Source: Allobosea sp. 47.2.35 (GTDB lineage: Bacteria; Pseudomonadota; Alphaproteobacteria; Rhizobiales; Beijerinckiaceae). From it: a stretch of DNA of 45,577 nt. Positions 1 through 8,776 of this stretch are shown here, piece after piece. Position numbers and translations under genes: made by a program. The notes below the pieces were generated by a model, which was not told where the DNA came from, did no database searches, and saw only the letters and a program-made list of their open reading frames with translations. The stretch spans positions 1-45,577 of the forward strand of contig NZ_JANLGI010000025.1 in assembly GCF_024655635.1 (NCBI RefSeq), written 5' to 3'. The first letter of the stretch is position 1. The number at the start of each line of letters is the position of its first letter.

Positions 1-1
1 C

Positions 2-307
2 GGCAAGATGGTGAAGGGCATGGGCGGCGCGATGGACCTCGTCGCCGGCGTCAAGAAGGTCATCGTCGTCATGGACCACGCCAACAAGGCCGGCGAGTCC
101 AAGGTGCTGGAGCGCTGCTCGCTGCCGCTGACCGGCGCGGGCGTGGTCGACATGATCATCACCGATCTCTGCGTGATGACCTGCGACAAGGCCAATGGTG
201 GCGGCTTGACCCTGATCGAGCTCGCACCGGGCGTCACGCTCGACGAGGTCAAGGCCAAGACGCAGGCTGCCTTCGCCCTCGCGCCAAGTCTCGCAAAGGC
301 CGCGTGA
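2..307 (+). CDS. pcaJ: 3-oxoadipate CoA-transferase subunit B (C-terminal part, cut by window edge)
   Basis: This is the C-terminal ~101 residues of a family I CoA-transferase beta subunit; the start lies outside the window. The segment [19 protein letters not shown] followed by [18 protein letters not shown] and a final [15 protein letters not shown] is typical of PcaJ/ScoB. The enzyme moves CoA from succinyl-CoA to 3-oxoadipate, the penultimate step of the beta-ketoadipate pathway. Its stop overlaps the GTG start of pcaB by four bases (GTGA), so the two are translationally coupled. The pcaB neighbour favours PcaJ over acetoacetate-type ScoB. The alpha subunit gene (pcaI) is expected just to the left. 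Confidence 0.9.
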   Translation, partial: GKMVKGMGGAMDLVAGVKKVIVVMDHANKAGESKVLERCSLPLTGAGVVDMIITDLCVMTCDKANGGGLTLIELAPGVTLDEVKAKTQAAFALAPSLAKAA

Positions 308-1455
308 GCGGTCTTCTCCGCGCAAGGCCGGCGACGACCCCGGCGATGCTGGCCGCGTTCTCGGACGCGGCCACGTTGCGTCATGCCCTCGCCTTCGAGG
401 CCGAGCTGGCCCGCGCCGAGGCGGCCGAGGGCCTGATCGGCACGGAAGCGGCGGAAGCGATCGCGACGCTCTGTAGCTCGATCACGATCGACCCCGCCGA
501 ATTGGCGGAGGAAGCCGCGCTCGCCGGCACGCTGGCGATCCCGCTGGTGACACACCTGCGCGTTGCCCTGAGCGGCGAGGCCGCGAAAGCCTTGCACAGG
601 GGCGCAACCAGCCAGGACGTCGCCGACACGGTGCTGGCCTGCCAGATTCGCGCCGCGAACGGACTGCTCGGCCGTGAGCTTAGCCGCATCACGACGGCGC
701 TCGCCGCCCTCGCCCAACGCCACGCCGCGACGCCGGCCATCGGCCGGACGTTGCTGCAGGATGCGCTGCCCATCGGCTTCGGCCTGCGCATCGCGCAGTG
801 GCAGGCCGGCATCGCGGAGGCCGCAACCCGACTCCGTCGAGAAGCAGAGGCAGCTGCCGCCCTGCAGTTCGGCGGCGCCGCCGGTTCGCGCGCCGGCCTC
901 AATGGTAAGGCCGCAGCCGTCTCCGCTCGCCTTGCCGCCGCGCTTGACCTCCCCGACGCACCGCCCTGGCATGCCCGCCGTGGCGGCATCGCCGGCGTCG
1001 CGGCAGCGCTCGCCATCGCCATCGGCGCGCTCGGCAAGATGGCGCGCGATGTCTCGCTTTTGGCTCAGAACGGCATCGCTGAGGCCCGCGAGCCCGCGAT
1101 CCCCGGGCGCGGCGGCTCCTCCGCCATGTCCCATAAGCGCAACCCGACCGGCTGTCAGGTCGCCCTCTCCGCCAGCCTGCGTGCGCCCGGCCTCGTCGCC
1201 GGCATCCTCGCCGGGCTCCCCGCAGAGCAGGAACGCGGCCTCGGCGGCTGGCAGGCGGAAGGCCCGGCGCTGGCCGATCTCTTCCTGCTCGCGGCCGGCG
1301 CGGCTGAGGCCATGGCGACGGTCGCGGAAGGGCTGGAGGTCGACGAAGCCGCCATCGCCCGCAATCTCGCGGCAGCCGGGCTTGGCAATGATATCGGCGA
1401 GAGCGCAGCTTTAGTCTTGCAAGCCCTCAAGCTGCGGGAGCCGAAAAATGCCTGA
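304..1455 (+). CDS. pcaB: 3-carboxy-cis,cis-muconate cycloisomerase
   Basis: This is a 383-residue member of the fumarase/aspartase superfamily. It carries the superfamily signature [13 protein letters not shown] at residues ~270-282, which holds the mobile catalytic serine loop, and the upstream [10 protein letters not shown] box at ~100. PcaB cyclises 3-carboxy-cis,cis-muconate, made from protocatechuate by 3,4-dioxygenase, to 4-carboxymuconolactone in the cytoplasm. The GTG start overlaps the pcaJ stop. The length lies between the short alphaproteobacterial forms (~350) and the ~450-residue Pseudomonas form. Its presence implies that protocatechuate is the meeting point for the mobA and phthalate-type genes further right. 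Adenylosuccinate lyase is the main alternative but does not fit the pca context. Confidence 0.9.
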   Translation: MSGLLRARPATTPAMLAAFSDAATLRHALAFEAELARAEAAEGLIGTEAAEAIATLCSSITIDPAELAEEAALAGTLAIPLVTHLRVALSGEAAKALHRGATSQDVADTVLACQIRAANGLLGRELSRITTALAALAQRHAATPAIGRTLLQDALPIGFGLRIAQWQAGIAEAATRLRREAEAAAALQFGGAAGSRAGLNGKAAAVSARLAAALDLPDAPPWHARRGGIAGVAAALAIAIGALGKMARDVSLLAQNGIAEAREPAIPGRGGSSAMSHKRNPTGCQVALSASLRAPGLVAGILAGLPAEQERGLGGWQAEGPALADLFLLAAGAAEAMATVAEGLEVDEAAIARNLAAAGLGNDIGESAALVLQALKLREPKNA

Positions 1456-1585
1456 TGATCGACGGCGGCACTTGTACGCGACATCTCTGATCGCCGCGCC
1501 GCGCCGGCATTCTCCTTATGGAAAGCGAAGAGCCTGCTAGCGAGGTAAGTGGGTGCCGCATAAGGCATTGGAATTTACTTTGTGC

Positions 1586-1598
1586 ACTGATATTCAGT
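1586..1598. promoter_or_regulatory. Candidate operator, 5-bp inverted repeat around TAT
   Basis: ACTGA-TAT-TCAGT lies in a locally AT-rich stretch in the 210-base gap between pcaB and the aldolase-mobA-marR operon, about 68 bases before the aldolase start. Size and place would suit an operator for the MarR protein encoded at the end of that operon. This is inference from position only. Confidence 0.35.
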
Positions 1599-1665
1599 AT
1601 GCTTATTAATTTGTGCTGTTGCCGCCAACGCTAGCTAAGCGAATGGCTTTAGCCGGAGGAAAACA

Positions 1666-2457
1666 ATGTGCAGCGACGACTCTGAAGGCGTTGGGGCCGC
1701 TAGCGAACTGGATATCGGCGAGCCTTCGGCCAACGCATCTCCAGCTCTGCTTGACGAGTTGGTGGCAGCCAATCACATCCTGTTCGACCAGGGTGTGGTA
1801 GATGCCTTCGGTCATGTCAGCGTCCGTCACGACAAGAGGCCGGATCGCTTTTTTCTTGCCCGCAACATGGCGCCCGGCAGGGTTACTCTCGACGATCTGG
1901 TGGAATTTACACTCGACGGCGAGCCGGTAAGTGCTAATGGGCGCAAGGTTTATCTCGAACGCTTCATCCACTCCGAAATCTTCAAGGCGCGGCCCGACGT
2001 CCAGGCGGTCGTGCACAGCCACTCGCATTCAATCGTTCCGCTCAGTGTTGTCAGCGGCGCACGTCTGCGCCCTGTGTTCCATATGGCGGGCTTCATCGGG
2101 TCCGGTGCTCCGGTTTTCGAGATTCGAGAGGTCGCAGGCGATGCGACGGATCTTTTGATCAGCAACAGCGAGATCGGCGCGGCGCTGGCACAGCATTTCA
2201 CACAAAGCGACATCGTGCTGATGAGAGGGCACGGATCGACAGTAGTCGGCGACAGCATCAAGCGGGCCGTCTACCGCGCCGTCTATGCGGAGCTTAACGC
2301 GCGCTACCAGCTGCAGGCGTTGCAGCTCGGTGATGTCACCTTCCTTACCGAAGGCGAATGCCGCGCCTGCGTCGATAGGGTGGAGGGGCAGATGCAGCGA
2401 CCCTGGGAACTCTGGCTCGATAAGGCACGCATCCGTTGCGAGGCCGTGCCGAACTGA
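1666..2457 (+). CDS. Class II aldolase/adducin-family protein, probable aromatic-acid or ring-cleavage-product decarboxylase
   Basis: This is a 263-residue protein with the class II aldolase fold. Metal-binding histidines are visible in HSHSH at ~117-121 and in LMRGHG at ~185-190, and the helix ERFIHSEIFKARPDV supplies the usual acidic/His context. Relatives of this shape include CmtD-type 2-hydroxy-3-carboxymuconate-semialdehyde decarboxylases and PhtC-type 3,4-dihydroxyphthalate decarboxylases, so decarboxylation is more likely than aldol cleavage. The ATG at 1666 has a GGAGG ribosome site 6 bases upstream. It is first in an operon with mobA (the GTG start of mobA is 32 bases downstream) and marR. 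A paralogue is encoded at 8777-9526. The substrate is not known. Confidence 0.75.
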   Translation: MCSDDSEGVGAASELDIGEPSANASPALLDELVAANHILFDQGVVDAFGHVSVRHDKRPDRFFLARNMAPGRVTLDDLVEFTLDGEPVSANGRKVYLERFIHSEIFKARPDVQAVVHSHSHSIVPLSVVSGARLRPVFHMAGFIGSGAPVFEIREVAGDATDLLISNSEIGAALAQHFTQSDIVLMRGHGSTVVGDSIKRAVYRAVYAELNARYQLQALQLGDVTFLTEGECRACVDRVEGQMQRPWELWLDKARIRCEAVPN

Positions 2458-2489
2458 GTCTCACGCTGCTTCACGATTTCGGAGTGCCC

Positions 2490-4436
2490 GTGCAGTTCCA
2501 TCTCAATGGCTTCAGACCGGGCGACCCGGCTGAAAAGACGATCGCATCTCTAGGAAGCGGCCAACGCCTGCCGCGTGAGGTCGACGTGTTGATTGTTGGC
2601 TGCGGTCCGGCCGGGCTGGTTCTGGCGGCCCAACTCGCTGCCTTTCCGGATATCAGTGTCTGCATCGTGGAGCAGAAGTCCGGGCCGCTGCAGATCGGAC
2701 AGGCGGACGGCGTGGCATGCCGCACGATGGAAATGTTCGAAGCCTTCGGTTTTGCCGAGAGAGTCGTCAAAGAGGCGTATTGGGTTAACGAGACCACCTT
2801 TTGGAAGCCCGACGAAGTTGATCCCAACAGGATCATGCGCCATGGCCGCATTCAGGACACCGAGGATGGCCTGTCGGAGTTTCCGCATGTCATCCTCAAT
2901 CAGGCGCGCGTGCACGACTTTCTTCTTCAAGCCATGCGCCATGCGCCGCTCGGGATCGAGCCCCACTATGGGGTGCGCTTCATCGATATCGAGATTGCAA
3001 GCTTCGCTGAGGGCAACTCCCCGAGCCATCCGGTAACGGTGAGGCTGGAGCGAGTAGACGGTGATCCTCGGCGAAAGGTGGAAATCGTCAAGTCCCGCTA
3101 CGTCGTCGGTTGCGACGGCGCGCGCAGCGCCGTGCGAAAGGCACTCGGCCGCAACCTGACCGGCGACTCCGCCAACCAGGCCTGGGGCGTGATGGATGTT
3201 CTCGCCGTCACCGATTTTCCGGATATTCGCCTGAAGGCCGCGATCCATTCCGCCGAGGAAGGCAGCATGCTGATCATCCCGCGCGAGGGCGGCTATCTCG
3301 TGCGCTTCTATATCGAGCTCGACAAGCTCGCCGAAAACGAGCGGGTCTCGGCCCGGGCGATTACCGCGGACCGCCTCGTCGCGGCAGCCCGGCGGATCAT
3401 CCGTCCTTATTCCCTCGAGGTGAAGGAGATCGCCTGGTGGTCGGTCTATGAGATCGGCCAGCGGCTATGCGACGGATTCGACGACGTTGCGCCCGGAGAG
3501 GACCGCCGGCCGCGTGTCTTCATCGCCGGGGATGCCTGCCATACCCACAGTCCGAAGGCGGGCCAGGGGATGAACGTCTCGATGGGAGATGCCTTCAATA
3601 TCGGCTGGAAGCTGGCGGCGGTCGTTCGAGGGCAGGCCTCGCCGCGGCTGCTCGACACCTATTCGAACGAGCGCCATGCGGTCGCGAAGGAGCTGATCGA
3701 TTTCGACCGCGAGTTCGCCAGGATGTTCAGCGCCCGTCCCAAAACCGGGGCGGAGGATCAGGACGATGCCGTCGATCCTGCCGCGTTCCAGCGCTATTTC
3801 GTCAAGCAGGGACGGTTCACGGCGGGCACGGCCGTTTGCTACGAGCCGTCGCTGATCCGGGGCGATGAGGGGCACCAGGCACTGGCGAGCGGATTTCCGC
3901 TCGGCATGCGGCTGCATTCGGCCCCCGTCCTGCGGCTGGCGGATGCAAAGCCAGTGGAACTGGGCCATTGCGTGAAGGCGGACGGGCGCTGGCGCCTGAT
4001 CGCCTTCGCCGACGCGGGCGAGCCTTTCGATGCCGGATCGAATCTGGTGAGGCTCTGCCATTTCCTCGATGCTGACGAAGCGTCGCCCGTCCGGCGCCAC
4101 ACCCCTCCCGGACAGGATGTCGATGCCGTGATCGAGATGTTGGCAGTGCTCCAGCAGAACCATCGCGAGGTCGACATGACCCGCGTTCCAGCCTTCCTGC
4201 GGCCGGCAAAGGGACGCTACGGTCTATGGGACTATGAAAAGCTGTTCTGCGCCGACACGCGCTCGGTTCGGGATATTTTTGACCTGCGCGGCATCCGTCG
4301 CGATTCCGGCTGCATGGTCGTCGTCAGACCGGACCAGTATGTCGCCGCGATCCTGCCACTCACCGATACGGCGGCGCTTTCAGGCTTTTTTGCTTCATTC
4401 ATGCTCGAACCGGCCGAAGCGAGATTGACGACATAA
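2490..4436 (+). CDS. mobA: FAD-dependent aromatic hydroxylase, 3-hydroxybenzoate 4-monooxygenase type
   Basis: This is a 648-residue group A flavoprotein hydroxylase with a C-terminal thioredoxin-like domain, as in MobA and phenol 2-monooxygenase (about 640 residues). Visible motifs are the Rossmann GCGPAG at ~37-42, the second FAD/NADPH site VVGCDGARSAVRKAL, and GDACHTHSPKAGQGMN near the isoalloxazine. I chose the GTG at 2490 because it has GGAG just upstream and yields the family N-terminus QFHLNGFRPGD; an upstream ATG at 2436 would overlap the aldolase gene. The predicted reaction is NADPH- and O2-dependent conversion of 3-hydroxybenzoate to protocatechuate, which would feed the adjacent pca genes. 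Other meta-substituted phenolic acids remain possible. Confidence 0.8.
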   Translation: MQFHLNGFRPGDPAEKTIASLGSGQRLPREVDVLIVGCGPAGLVLAAQLAAFPDISVCIVEQKSGPLQIGQADGVACRTMEMFEAFGFAERVVKEAYWVNETTFWKPDEVDPNRIMRHGRIQDTEDGLSEFPHVILNQARVHDFLLQAMRHAPLGIEPHYGVRFIDIEIASFAEGNSPSHPVTVRLERVDGDPRRKVEIVKSRYVVGCDGARSAVRKALGRNLTGDSANQAWGVMDVLAVTDFPDIRLKAAIHSAEEGSMLIIPREGGYLVRFYIELDKLAENERVSARAITADRLVAAARRIIRPYSLEVKEIAWWSVYEIGQRLCDGFDDVAPGEDRRPRVFIAGDACHTHSPKAGQGMNVSMGDAFNIGWKLAAVVRGQASPRLLDTYSNERHAVAKELIDFDREFARMFSARPKTGAEDQDDAVDPAAFQRYFVKQGRFTAGTAVCYEPSLIRGDEGHQALASGFPLGMRLHSAPVLRLADAKPVELGHCVKADGRWRLIAFADAGEPFDAGSNLVRLCHFLDADEASPVRRHTPPGQDVDAVIEMLAVLQQNHREVDMTRVPAFLRPAKGRYGLWDYEKLFCADTRSVRDIFDLRGIRRDSGCMVVVRPDQYVAAILPLTDTAALSGFFASFMLEPAEARLTT

Positions 4437-4478
4437 ACAAAGGTGAAGAGACCAATTCCCGCTGATAGGTATAGATTC

Positions 4479-4530
4479 CAACGCATTTTCAAAGCGAATT
4501 CGGATTGGATTACGTGCAGAAAATGCGTTG
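4479..4530. repeat. Long inverted repeat, 12-bp arms
   Basis: CAACGCATTTTC at 4479-4490 is perfectly inverted at 4519-4530, with a 28-base spacer. It lies between mobA and marR and precedes another inverted repeat at 4546-4574. It resembles intergenic palindromic units common in Hyphomicrobiales genomes, but it could also be the marR operator. Confidence 0.6.
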
Positions 4531-4545
4531 AAAGCGATTATGAGC

Positions 4546-4574
4546 AATTCCGCGGTTCTAAGAGTTGCGGAATT
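4546..4574. repeat. Inverted repeat AATTCCGC / GCGGAATT
   Basis: Perfect 8-bp arms with a 13-base spacer lie 37 bases upstream of the chosen marR start. This is either a second part of the palindromic unit at 4479-4530 or an autoregulatory MarR site. Confidence 0.5.
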
Positions 4575-4610
4575 TCTCCAGTATGGCCGAGCCACTCTAA
4601 GGTTTTGGGA

Positions 4611-5078
4611 ATGACGAGCCAGAAACTCAATTTGATGCCCGGCCACCTGATCAGGCGTGCACAACAGATCGCTGTTTCGATCTTCCTAGCTGAGTGCGCT
4701 TCACTGGATATGACTCCGGTCCAGTACGCCGCGCTTGTAACGATCGGGGAAAACACGGGGATCGATGCGACGCGGTTGTCCGCGCTGATCGCTTTCGACC
4801 GCTCCACGCTCGGAAACGTACTGGAGCGTCTGGAGTCTAAACGGCTCATCCGTCGGTTGAGCGATGGTAAAGATCGACGCGTCAAGGTTCTGCAACTTAC
4901 CACGGAGGGAGAAGCAATCCTTGCGCAGGCCGCGCCTTTCGTCGAGAGCGCGCAGCACCGGATTCTCGCGCCGCTTTCCTGCGAGGATCGACGATCGTTC
5001 ATGACGATGCTGATGCAACTGGTCGAGGCAAACAATGAAGCGTCTCGTGTACCGCTGCGCTTGCAAGAATCAGGGTGA
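4611..5078 (+). CDS. MarR-family transcriptional regulator
   Basis: This is a 155-residue winged-helix protein. The recognition region (TPVQYAALVTIGENTG then LSALIAFDRSTLGNVLERLESKRLIRR) and the wing SDGKDRRVKVLQLT are classic MarR. The open frame extends back to 4443, but that part runs through the inverted repeats at 4479-4574 and does not look like protein, so the ATG at 4611 (MTSQKLNLMPGHLIRRAQQ) is preferred. MarR proteins of catabolic operons usually repress until an aromatic acid or CoA thioester binds. This one probably controls the aldolase-mobA operon and itself. Its own ligand cannot be read from sequence. Confidence 0.85.
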   Translation: MTSQKLNLMPGHLIRRAQQIAVSIFLAECASLDMTPVQYAALVTIGENTGIDATRLSALIAFDRSTLGNVLERLESKRLIRRLSDGKDRRVKVLQLTTEGEAILAQAAPFVESAQHRILAPLSCEDRRSFMTMLMQLVEANNEASRVPLRLQESG

Positions 5079-5327
5079 TTACCGATGGGCTGAGCCGGAA
5101 TTTACAGCATTCGTTCTGCGCGGCTTCGTCGCGGGCACCGATAGTCGCGAATGCCTGGTGTGCCATCGGCAACAGGTGATGATCCGCCGACAGATTTCGA
5201 AGATGTCAGACTGGTTCACCGTCTGCCGCGGCATGGGGCGGCAATTGAAACGCAGCTGTCACTTGGTTCCAGTTAAGTCTTCCGGCCAGAGCAGTGCTCC
5301 CGCTCTTGGAGACGCGGGGTCGCGTTA

Positions 5328-5364
5328 GACCATCGGACTGAATAACGTATTCAGTCCGATGGTC
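5328..5364. terminator. Perfect 17-bp hairpin between convergent genes
   Basis: GACCATCGGACTGAATA at 5328-5344 is exactly inverted at 5348-5364 around a 3-base loop. Its position between two converging operons suits a bidirectional terminator, although no long T-run follows. The core CATCGG is shared with the neighbouring palindromic repeat, so it may instead be part of a composite repeat element. Confidence 0.55.
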
Positions 5365-5379
5365 GAGTTCTTTGATCTT

Positions 5380-5426
5380 GCATCGGATTTCCCCAAAAAA
5401 CCACGTTCCACTTTTCGGGCCGATGC
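5380..5426. repeat. REP-like intergenic palindromic element
   Basis: Outer arms GCATCGG and CCGATGC enclose an imperfect inner stem made of a C/A-rich run and CACTTTTCGGG. From memory, very similar sequences occur in many copies between genes of Bosea, Methylobacterium and related genera. Copy number in this genome cannot be checked here. Confidence 0.6.
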
Positions 5427-5441
5427 TCCAGGTCCGGAGCG

Positions 5442-6179
5442 TCAAGCCGCGCCGTGCCGCAGGTGTCGGTTGATCGCCAGCAGCATCAGGCTCGCCGTGA
5501 TCGCGAAGCCGACGATCAGGAACGTCAGCGCCATGATCCGGTCCGTATCGTGCAATCCGATTGCCTGCATGAGCAGAAAGCCAATGCCCCTTTGGGACGC
5601 AAACATTTCGCCGAGCAAAGTGCCTATGAGTGTCAACGAAAAGCCCAGTCGCAGCCCGGTGAAGATCTCTGGACGAGCCGCTGGAAAAAGGATGGTCCAG
5701 ACGCTCTGCCACCGCGTCAGGCGTAGGACCTTCGAGGTACGACCTAGGATGGGAGGCAGGTTCCGCAAAGCCCCGAGCGTGAAAATCGTGATCGGCATGA
5801 TTCCATGAATGGCGCCGAACGCGACCTTGGAGGGCATCCCGATGCCGAAGATCAGCAAGACGATCGGATAAAGAGTGATCTTCGGCAGCGAGTAGAACGA
5901 TACCAGAAGGGGCTCCCCGACCTCGCCGGCAAGCCGGTTCATTCCCAGGCAGAAGCCGAGCGCGACGCCCACCGTCACGGCGATGGCGAGTGCGAAGGTG
6001 AATGCTTGAAGCGTTTCGTTGAGATGGGCCATGAACCCTTCCGAACCGATCAGCGACCAGGCATTGCGGATGGTGTCGAGCGGAGGCCGCAGCGCAAGAT
6101 CTCCGATTGCCCAGTAAGTGATCTGCCAGACTCCGAACATGGATAGGATCACGAAGAGATTGTTCCTCGCGCTCGACAT
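5442..6179 (-). CDS. ABC importer permease (SsuC/TauC type), second of the pair
   Basis: This is a 245-residue inner-membrane protein with about six hydrophobic segments and the cytoplasmic EAA-like loop (GALRNLPPILGRTSKVLRLT, then LFPAARPEIFTGLRLG) that docks on the ATPase. It belongs to the BPD_transp_1 family of nitrate/sulfonate/taurine-type importers. The ATG at 6179 shares a base with the stop of the upstream permease (TGATG), which fixes the start; a 13-residue longer frame would overlap that gene. It is last in the leftward operon aldolase - binding protein - ATPase - permease - permease. The substrate is probably an aromatic or related carboxylate by context, not by sequence. Confidence 0.85.
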   Translation of the reverse strand: MSSARNNLFVILSMFGVWQITYWAIGDLALRPPLDTIRNAWSLIGSEGFMAHLNETLQAFTFALAIAVTVGVALGFCLGMNRLAGEVGEPLLVSFYSLPKITLYPIVLLIFGIGMPSKVAFGAIHGIMPITIFTLGALRNLPPILGRTSKVLRLTRWQSVWTILFPAARPEIFTGLRLGFSLTLIGTLLGEMFASQRGIGFLLMQAIGLHDTDRIMALTFLIVGFAITASLMLLAINRHLRHGAA

Positions 6180-6931
6180 CACGATCGACTCCTGCGGCTC
6201 AAGAGGCGTTTTTCCCAAGCGTAGAACACCCAGTTGACGGTTCCGGCCGCCAGCAGGACGAACAGGATGAGCGGGTACATCACCTGATTTTCGAAGTTGT
6301 TGTAGGCAAAGACGATCTCGTGCCCGATGCCGATCCTAGACATGATGAACTCGGCTCCGATCACGCCGATGAAGGAATAGGACACCGCCAGTTTGACGCC
6401 GGTCGCCAGATAGGGGCCGGCATGGGGCAGATAGATTCGTCTCGCAGCTTCCAGCGTGCTCATCCCATAGACCGCCGCAGTTTTGCGGAAGACACGCGGT
6501 ATGCGGTCGAGCGCGCTGATCGTGTTGACCACCACGGCGACGACGGCCAGCATGAAACCGATGACGATCTGGGGAGCCTCTCCTATGCCGAAAATGGCGA
6601 TCATCATCGGATAGAAGGCATAGATCGGCACCGCATAATATGCTGTGAAGAACGGCGACAGCGTGTCGGCAACGGCCCGGAAGTGCTGGACGACCACGCC
6701 GACCAGAGTGCCGACGGCGATCGCCAGCGCGCAAGCGATCGTGATCTTGCCGAGCGTCTGGCCGATCGCAGGCTGGACGCGGCCGGAGAGCAGCAGCCGC
6801 CCGAGGTCGACAACGATCTCGCTGGGGGGTGGGGCAACGAATCTAGAGATTGCGCCCGAGCGGCTTAGGATCTCCAGAATCAGCACGATCAAGGTAATCA
6901 ATCCGAGCCGAAGGGCTGTCGCGGGCTTCAT
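6179..6931 (-). CDS. ABC importer permease (SsuC/TauC type), first of the pair
   Basis: This is a 250-residue polytopic membrane protein starting MKPATALRLGLITLIVLILEIL, with the docking loop region ISALDRIPRVFRKTAAVYGM then RIYLPHAGPYLATGVKLA. It pairs with the product of 5442-6179 to form a heterodimeric channel. The ATG at 6929-6931 sits one base after the ATPase stop; the longer frame to 7165 would run inside the ATPase gene and is rejected. The conserved Gly after the EAA helix is less obvious than in the second permease, which is common in heterodimeric pairs. Confidence 0.85.
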   Translation of the reverse strand: MKPATALRLGLITLIVLILEILSRSGAISRFVAPPPSEIVVDLGRLLLSGRVQPAIGQTLGKITIACALAIAVGTLVGVVVQHFRAVADTLSPFFTAYYAVPIYAFYPMMIAIFGIGEAPQIVIGFMLAVVAVVVNTISALDRIPRVFRKTAAVYGMSTLEAARRIYLPHAGPYLATGVKLAVSYSFIGVIGAEFIMSRIGIGHEIVFAYNNFENQVMYPLILFVLLAAGTVNWVFYAWEKRLLSRRSRS

Positions 6932-6932
6932 G

Positions 6933-7751
6933 TCAGGCTGCCTTGTGGGAAAGCGCCGCCATGGACTCGTCGCGAAGACGGGTCCACAGGTGAGCGGTGA
7001 TCTCTCCGAAGCGCGGATCCGAGACCACGCGACTGTCGCGATCCTTTCCCCAGGGTGTCTCGACGACATCGATAATTCGCCCGGGACGCGCCGACATGAC
7101 ACCCACCCGATCGGCAAGCATGGCTGCCTCGTCCAACGCGTGTGTGATGAGCAGGACGGTTGCACCGGTCTCCCGCCAGAGTTTGAGAAGCTCCTCCCCC
7201 ATGATGAGTCGCGTCTGCTGATCGAGCGCGCCGAAGGGCTCGTCGAGCAGGATAAGGCGCGGGCGCTGCACGAGGGTTCGTGCGATGCAGACCCTCTGGC
7301 GCATGCCGCCGGAGAGTTGTGACGGATACGCCGCCGCGAAATCGCGCAGTCCCATGAAGGTCAGCGTATCGTCGACGCGACGCGTGATCTCGGCTTCGCC
7401 GAGACCGGCGCGCCGTAGGCCGAAGGCGACGTTGTCCGCCACGTTAAGCCATGCGAACGAGGCGTCTTCTTGGAAGACGACGCCGATGCCTTCAGGCACC
7501 GCCCGACCGTTGAGTTCATGCCCCTCGAAGACGGCCCGCCCTTCCGTCGCCGGCGAGAGCCCGGCGACGATGTCGAACAGGGTCGACTTGCCGCAGCCGG
7601 ACGGGCCGACGACGGCGAAGAACTCGCCCTTGCGCAAGTCGAGATCGATGGGGCCGAGGGCCTCGACCCGCGTCTTCGGATCCGTCCCGAAGACACGGGT
7701 CACGCCGCGCAGGCCGACATGGACGGCCGCGTCGATCGTCGTGTCGTTCAT
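6933..7751 (-). CDS. ABC importer ATPase (SsuB/TauB type)
   Basis: This is a 272-residue nucleotide-binding subunit: Walker A GPSGCGKS at ~49-56, Q-loop VVFQED, signature LSGGMRQR at ~146-153, Walker B LILLDEP at ~167-173, and switch His in LLITHALDEA. It drives import through the two permeases that follow. The ATG at 7751 overlaps the binding-protein stop (ATGA), so the longer frame to 7850, which lies inside that gene, is discarded. The ATPase encoded at 24104 is its counterpart in the second importer. Confidence 0.9.
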   Translation of the reverse strand: MNDTTIDAAVHVGLRGVTRVFGTDPKTRVEALGPIDLDLRKGEFFAVVGPSGCGKSTLFDIVAGLSPATEGRAVFEGHELNGRAVPEGIGVVFQEDASFAWLNVADNVAFGLRRAGLGEAEITRRVDDTLTFMGLRDFAAAYPSQLSGGMRQRVCIARTLVQRPRLILLDEPFGALDQQTRLIMGEELLKLWRETGATVLLITHALDEAAMLADRVGVMSARPGRIIDVVETPWGKDRDSRVVSDPRFGEITAHLWTRLRDESMAALSHKAA

Positions 7752-8731
7752 TTCAAGACGCGCTCGCTCTCGGGAAGGAAGCTCTCGTCGATCATCTTGG
7801 TCCAGTCGATGTCGCCGTCGGCGGCGCCGACCAGGATCTGGGCCCGCCACATCTCCTTGAGCCCGGCGAGGTCGAACTTGCCGGTGCTCCAGTAGGGAAG
7901 CCCAGCCTTGGCTCCGATCAAATTGCTCACCGCCTGGAGCGCCACCGGCTGCTCCAGCTTGTAGACCTTCGCCACGATCGCCGCGGCCTCCTCGGGGTGC
8001 TCCTTCATGAAGGCGACCGCCTTGGCCCGCCCGGCCACGATCGCCCGCAGGAAATCTCCGCGCTTCTCGGCTGCGGCTTGTGTCGTCACGCCAACGACAT
8101 TGCTCATGGAGGGGAACAGCGCGTCCGCCGTCGCGATGACCCTGTACTTGTCGCGGTATTTGGAGAGCAACGGCTCGGTCGCCGGCGCGACGTCAATGGC
8201 ACCGAGATCCAGCGCGACGAGAGCCTCGCCAAGTCCGCCGGTCATGACCAGCTCGACGTCGGATGGCTTGAGGCCGGCCTTTTCGACGATCAGCATTCCG
8301 AGAGCCTGACTGACGGAACGAGGACTGGAATAGCCCAGCTTGCGACCCTTGAGGTCGGCGATCGATTTGATCGGGGAGTCGATCTTCACCATCCAGCCGA
8401 ATTCGGAAACCGTCTGGACGTTGTTGCTGATGATCTTCAGCGGCGCGTTTTGTCTGATAGCGGTGGCCACGGCGATCGGACTGACCTCCGCATAGGCTAT
8501 GTCGCCGGCCAAAAGATTGCGTACGGTCGTGCCGCCGCCCTGGGATGACAGGATTCCGGTCACCTTGCCGTCGAAGAATCCTTTCTCCATCGCCACCGCG
8601 AAGGGCATGCCGCTGGCGGACACCCCGTAATTGCTGACGACGATCTGCTCGGCACGTGGTGCGGTCGCACCCAACGCGCAGGCGACCAGCGCCAGCGACA
8701 GGCACCACCGCAATTTGCGCATGAATTGCAT
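7748..8731 (-). CDS. ABC importer periplasmic substrate-binding protein (NMT1/THI5-like)
   Basis: This is a 327-residue secreted protein. A Sec signal peptide is visible (MRKLRWCLSLALVACALG, likely cut near APRAEQ). The mature part has the type II binding-protein pattern: early lobe GMPFAVAMEKGFFDG, GGTTVRNLLAGDIAYAEVSP, IADLKGRKLGYSS and a C-terminal helical region. It would capture the substrate for the ATPase/permease set encoded downstream. A purine-rich AAGGAAGGA precedes the start. The gap from the aldolase gene is 45 bases, so they are co-transcribed. The likely ligand is a carboxylated aromatic or related acid, by context only. Confidence 0.85.
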   Translation of the reverse strand: MQFMRKLRWCLSLALVACALGATAPRAEQIVVSNYGVSASGMPFAVAMEKGFFDGKVTGILSSQGGGTTVRNLLAGDIAYAEVSPIAVATAIRQNAPLKIISNNVQTVSEFGWMVKIDSPIKSIADLKGRKLGYSSPRSVSQALGMLIVEKAGLKPSDVELVMTGGLGEALVALDLGAIDVAPATEPLLSKYRDKYRVIATADALFPSMSNVVGVTTQAAAEKRGDFLRAIVAGRAKAVAFMKEHPEEAAAIVAKVYKLEQPVALQAVSNLIGAKAGLPYWSTGKFDLAGLKEMWRAQILVGAADGDIDWTKMIDESFLPESERVLK

Positions 8732-8776
8732 TTCCTTCCTTCCTTTACTTTTTGGCTGATTGTTCGGAGACAGACG

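Larger units (their letters stand above)
5079..5441. other. Gene-free interval between convergent marR and permease genes
   Basis: No convincing coding sequence is present. The small frame starting at 5035 overlaps the marR end and has no family features. The right half holds a perfect hairpin (5328-5364) and a palindromic repeat (5380-5426); nothing was recognised in 5079-5327. Confidence 0.6.

Noticed and set aside
381..1037. 218-codon minus-strand frame opposite pcaB
   Set aside because: Alanine/arginine-rich shadow of a GC-rich gene with no family features; pcaB on the plus strand is clear.
4443..4610. 56-residue N-terminal extension of the first MarR protein
   Set aside because: It runs through inverted repeats and has no MarR-like content; ATG 4611 gives the usual length.
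5035..5328. 97-codon plus-strand frame after marR, with CxC and CxxC cysteines
   Set aside because: It overlaps the marR end, has no coherent zinc-ribbon pattern and no recognisable homologue.
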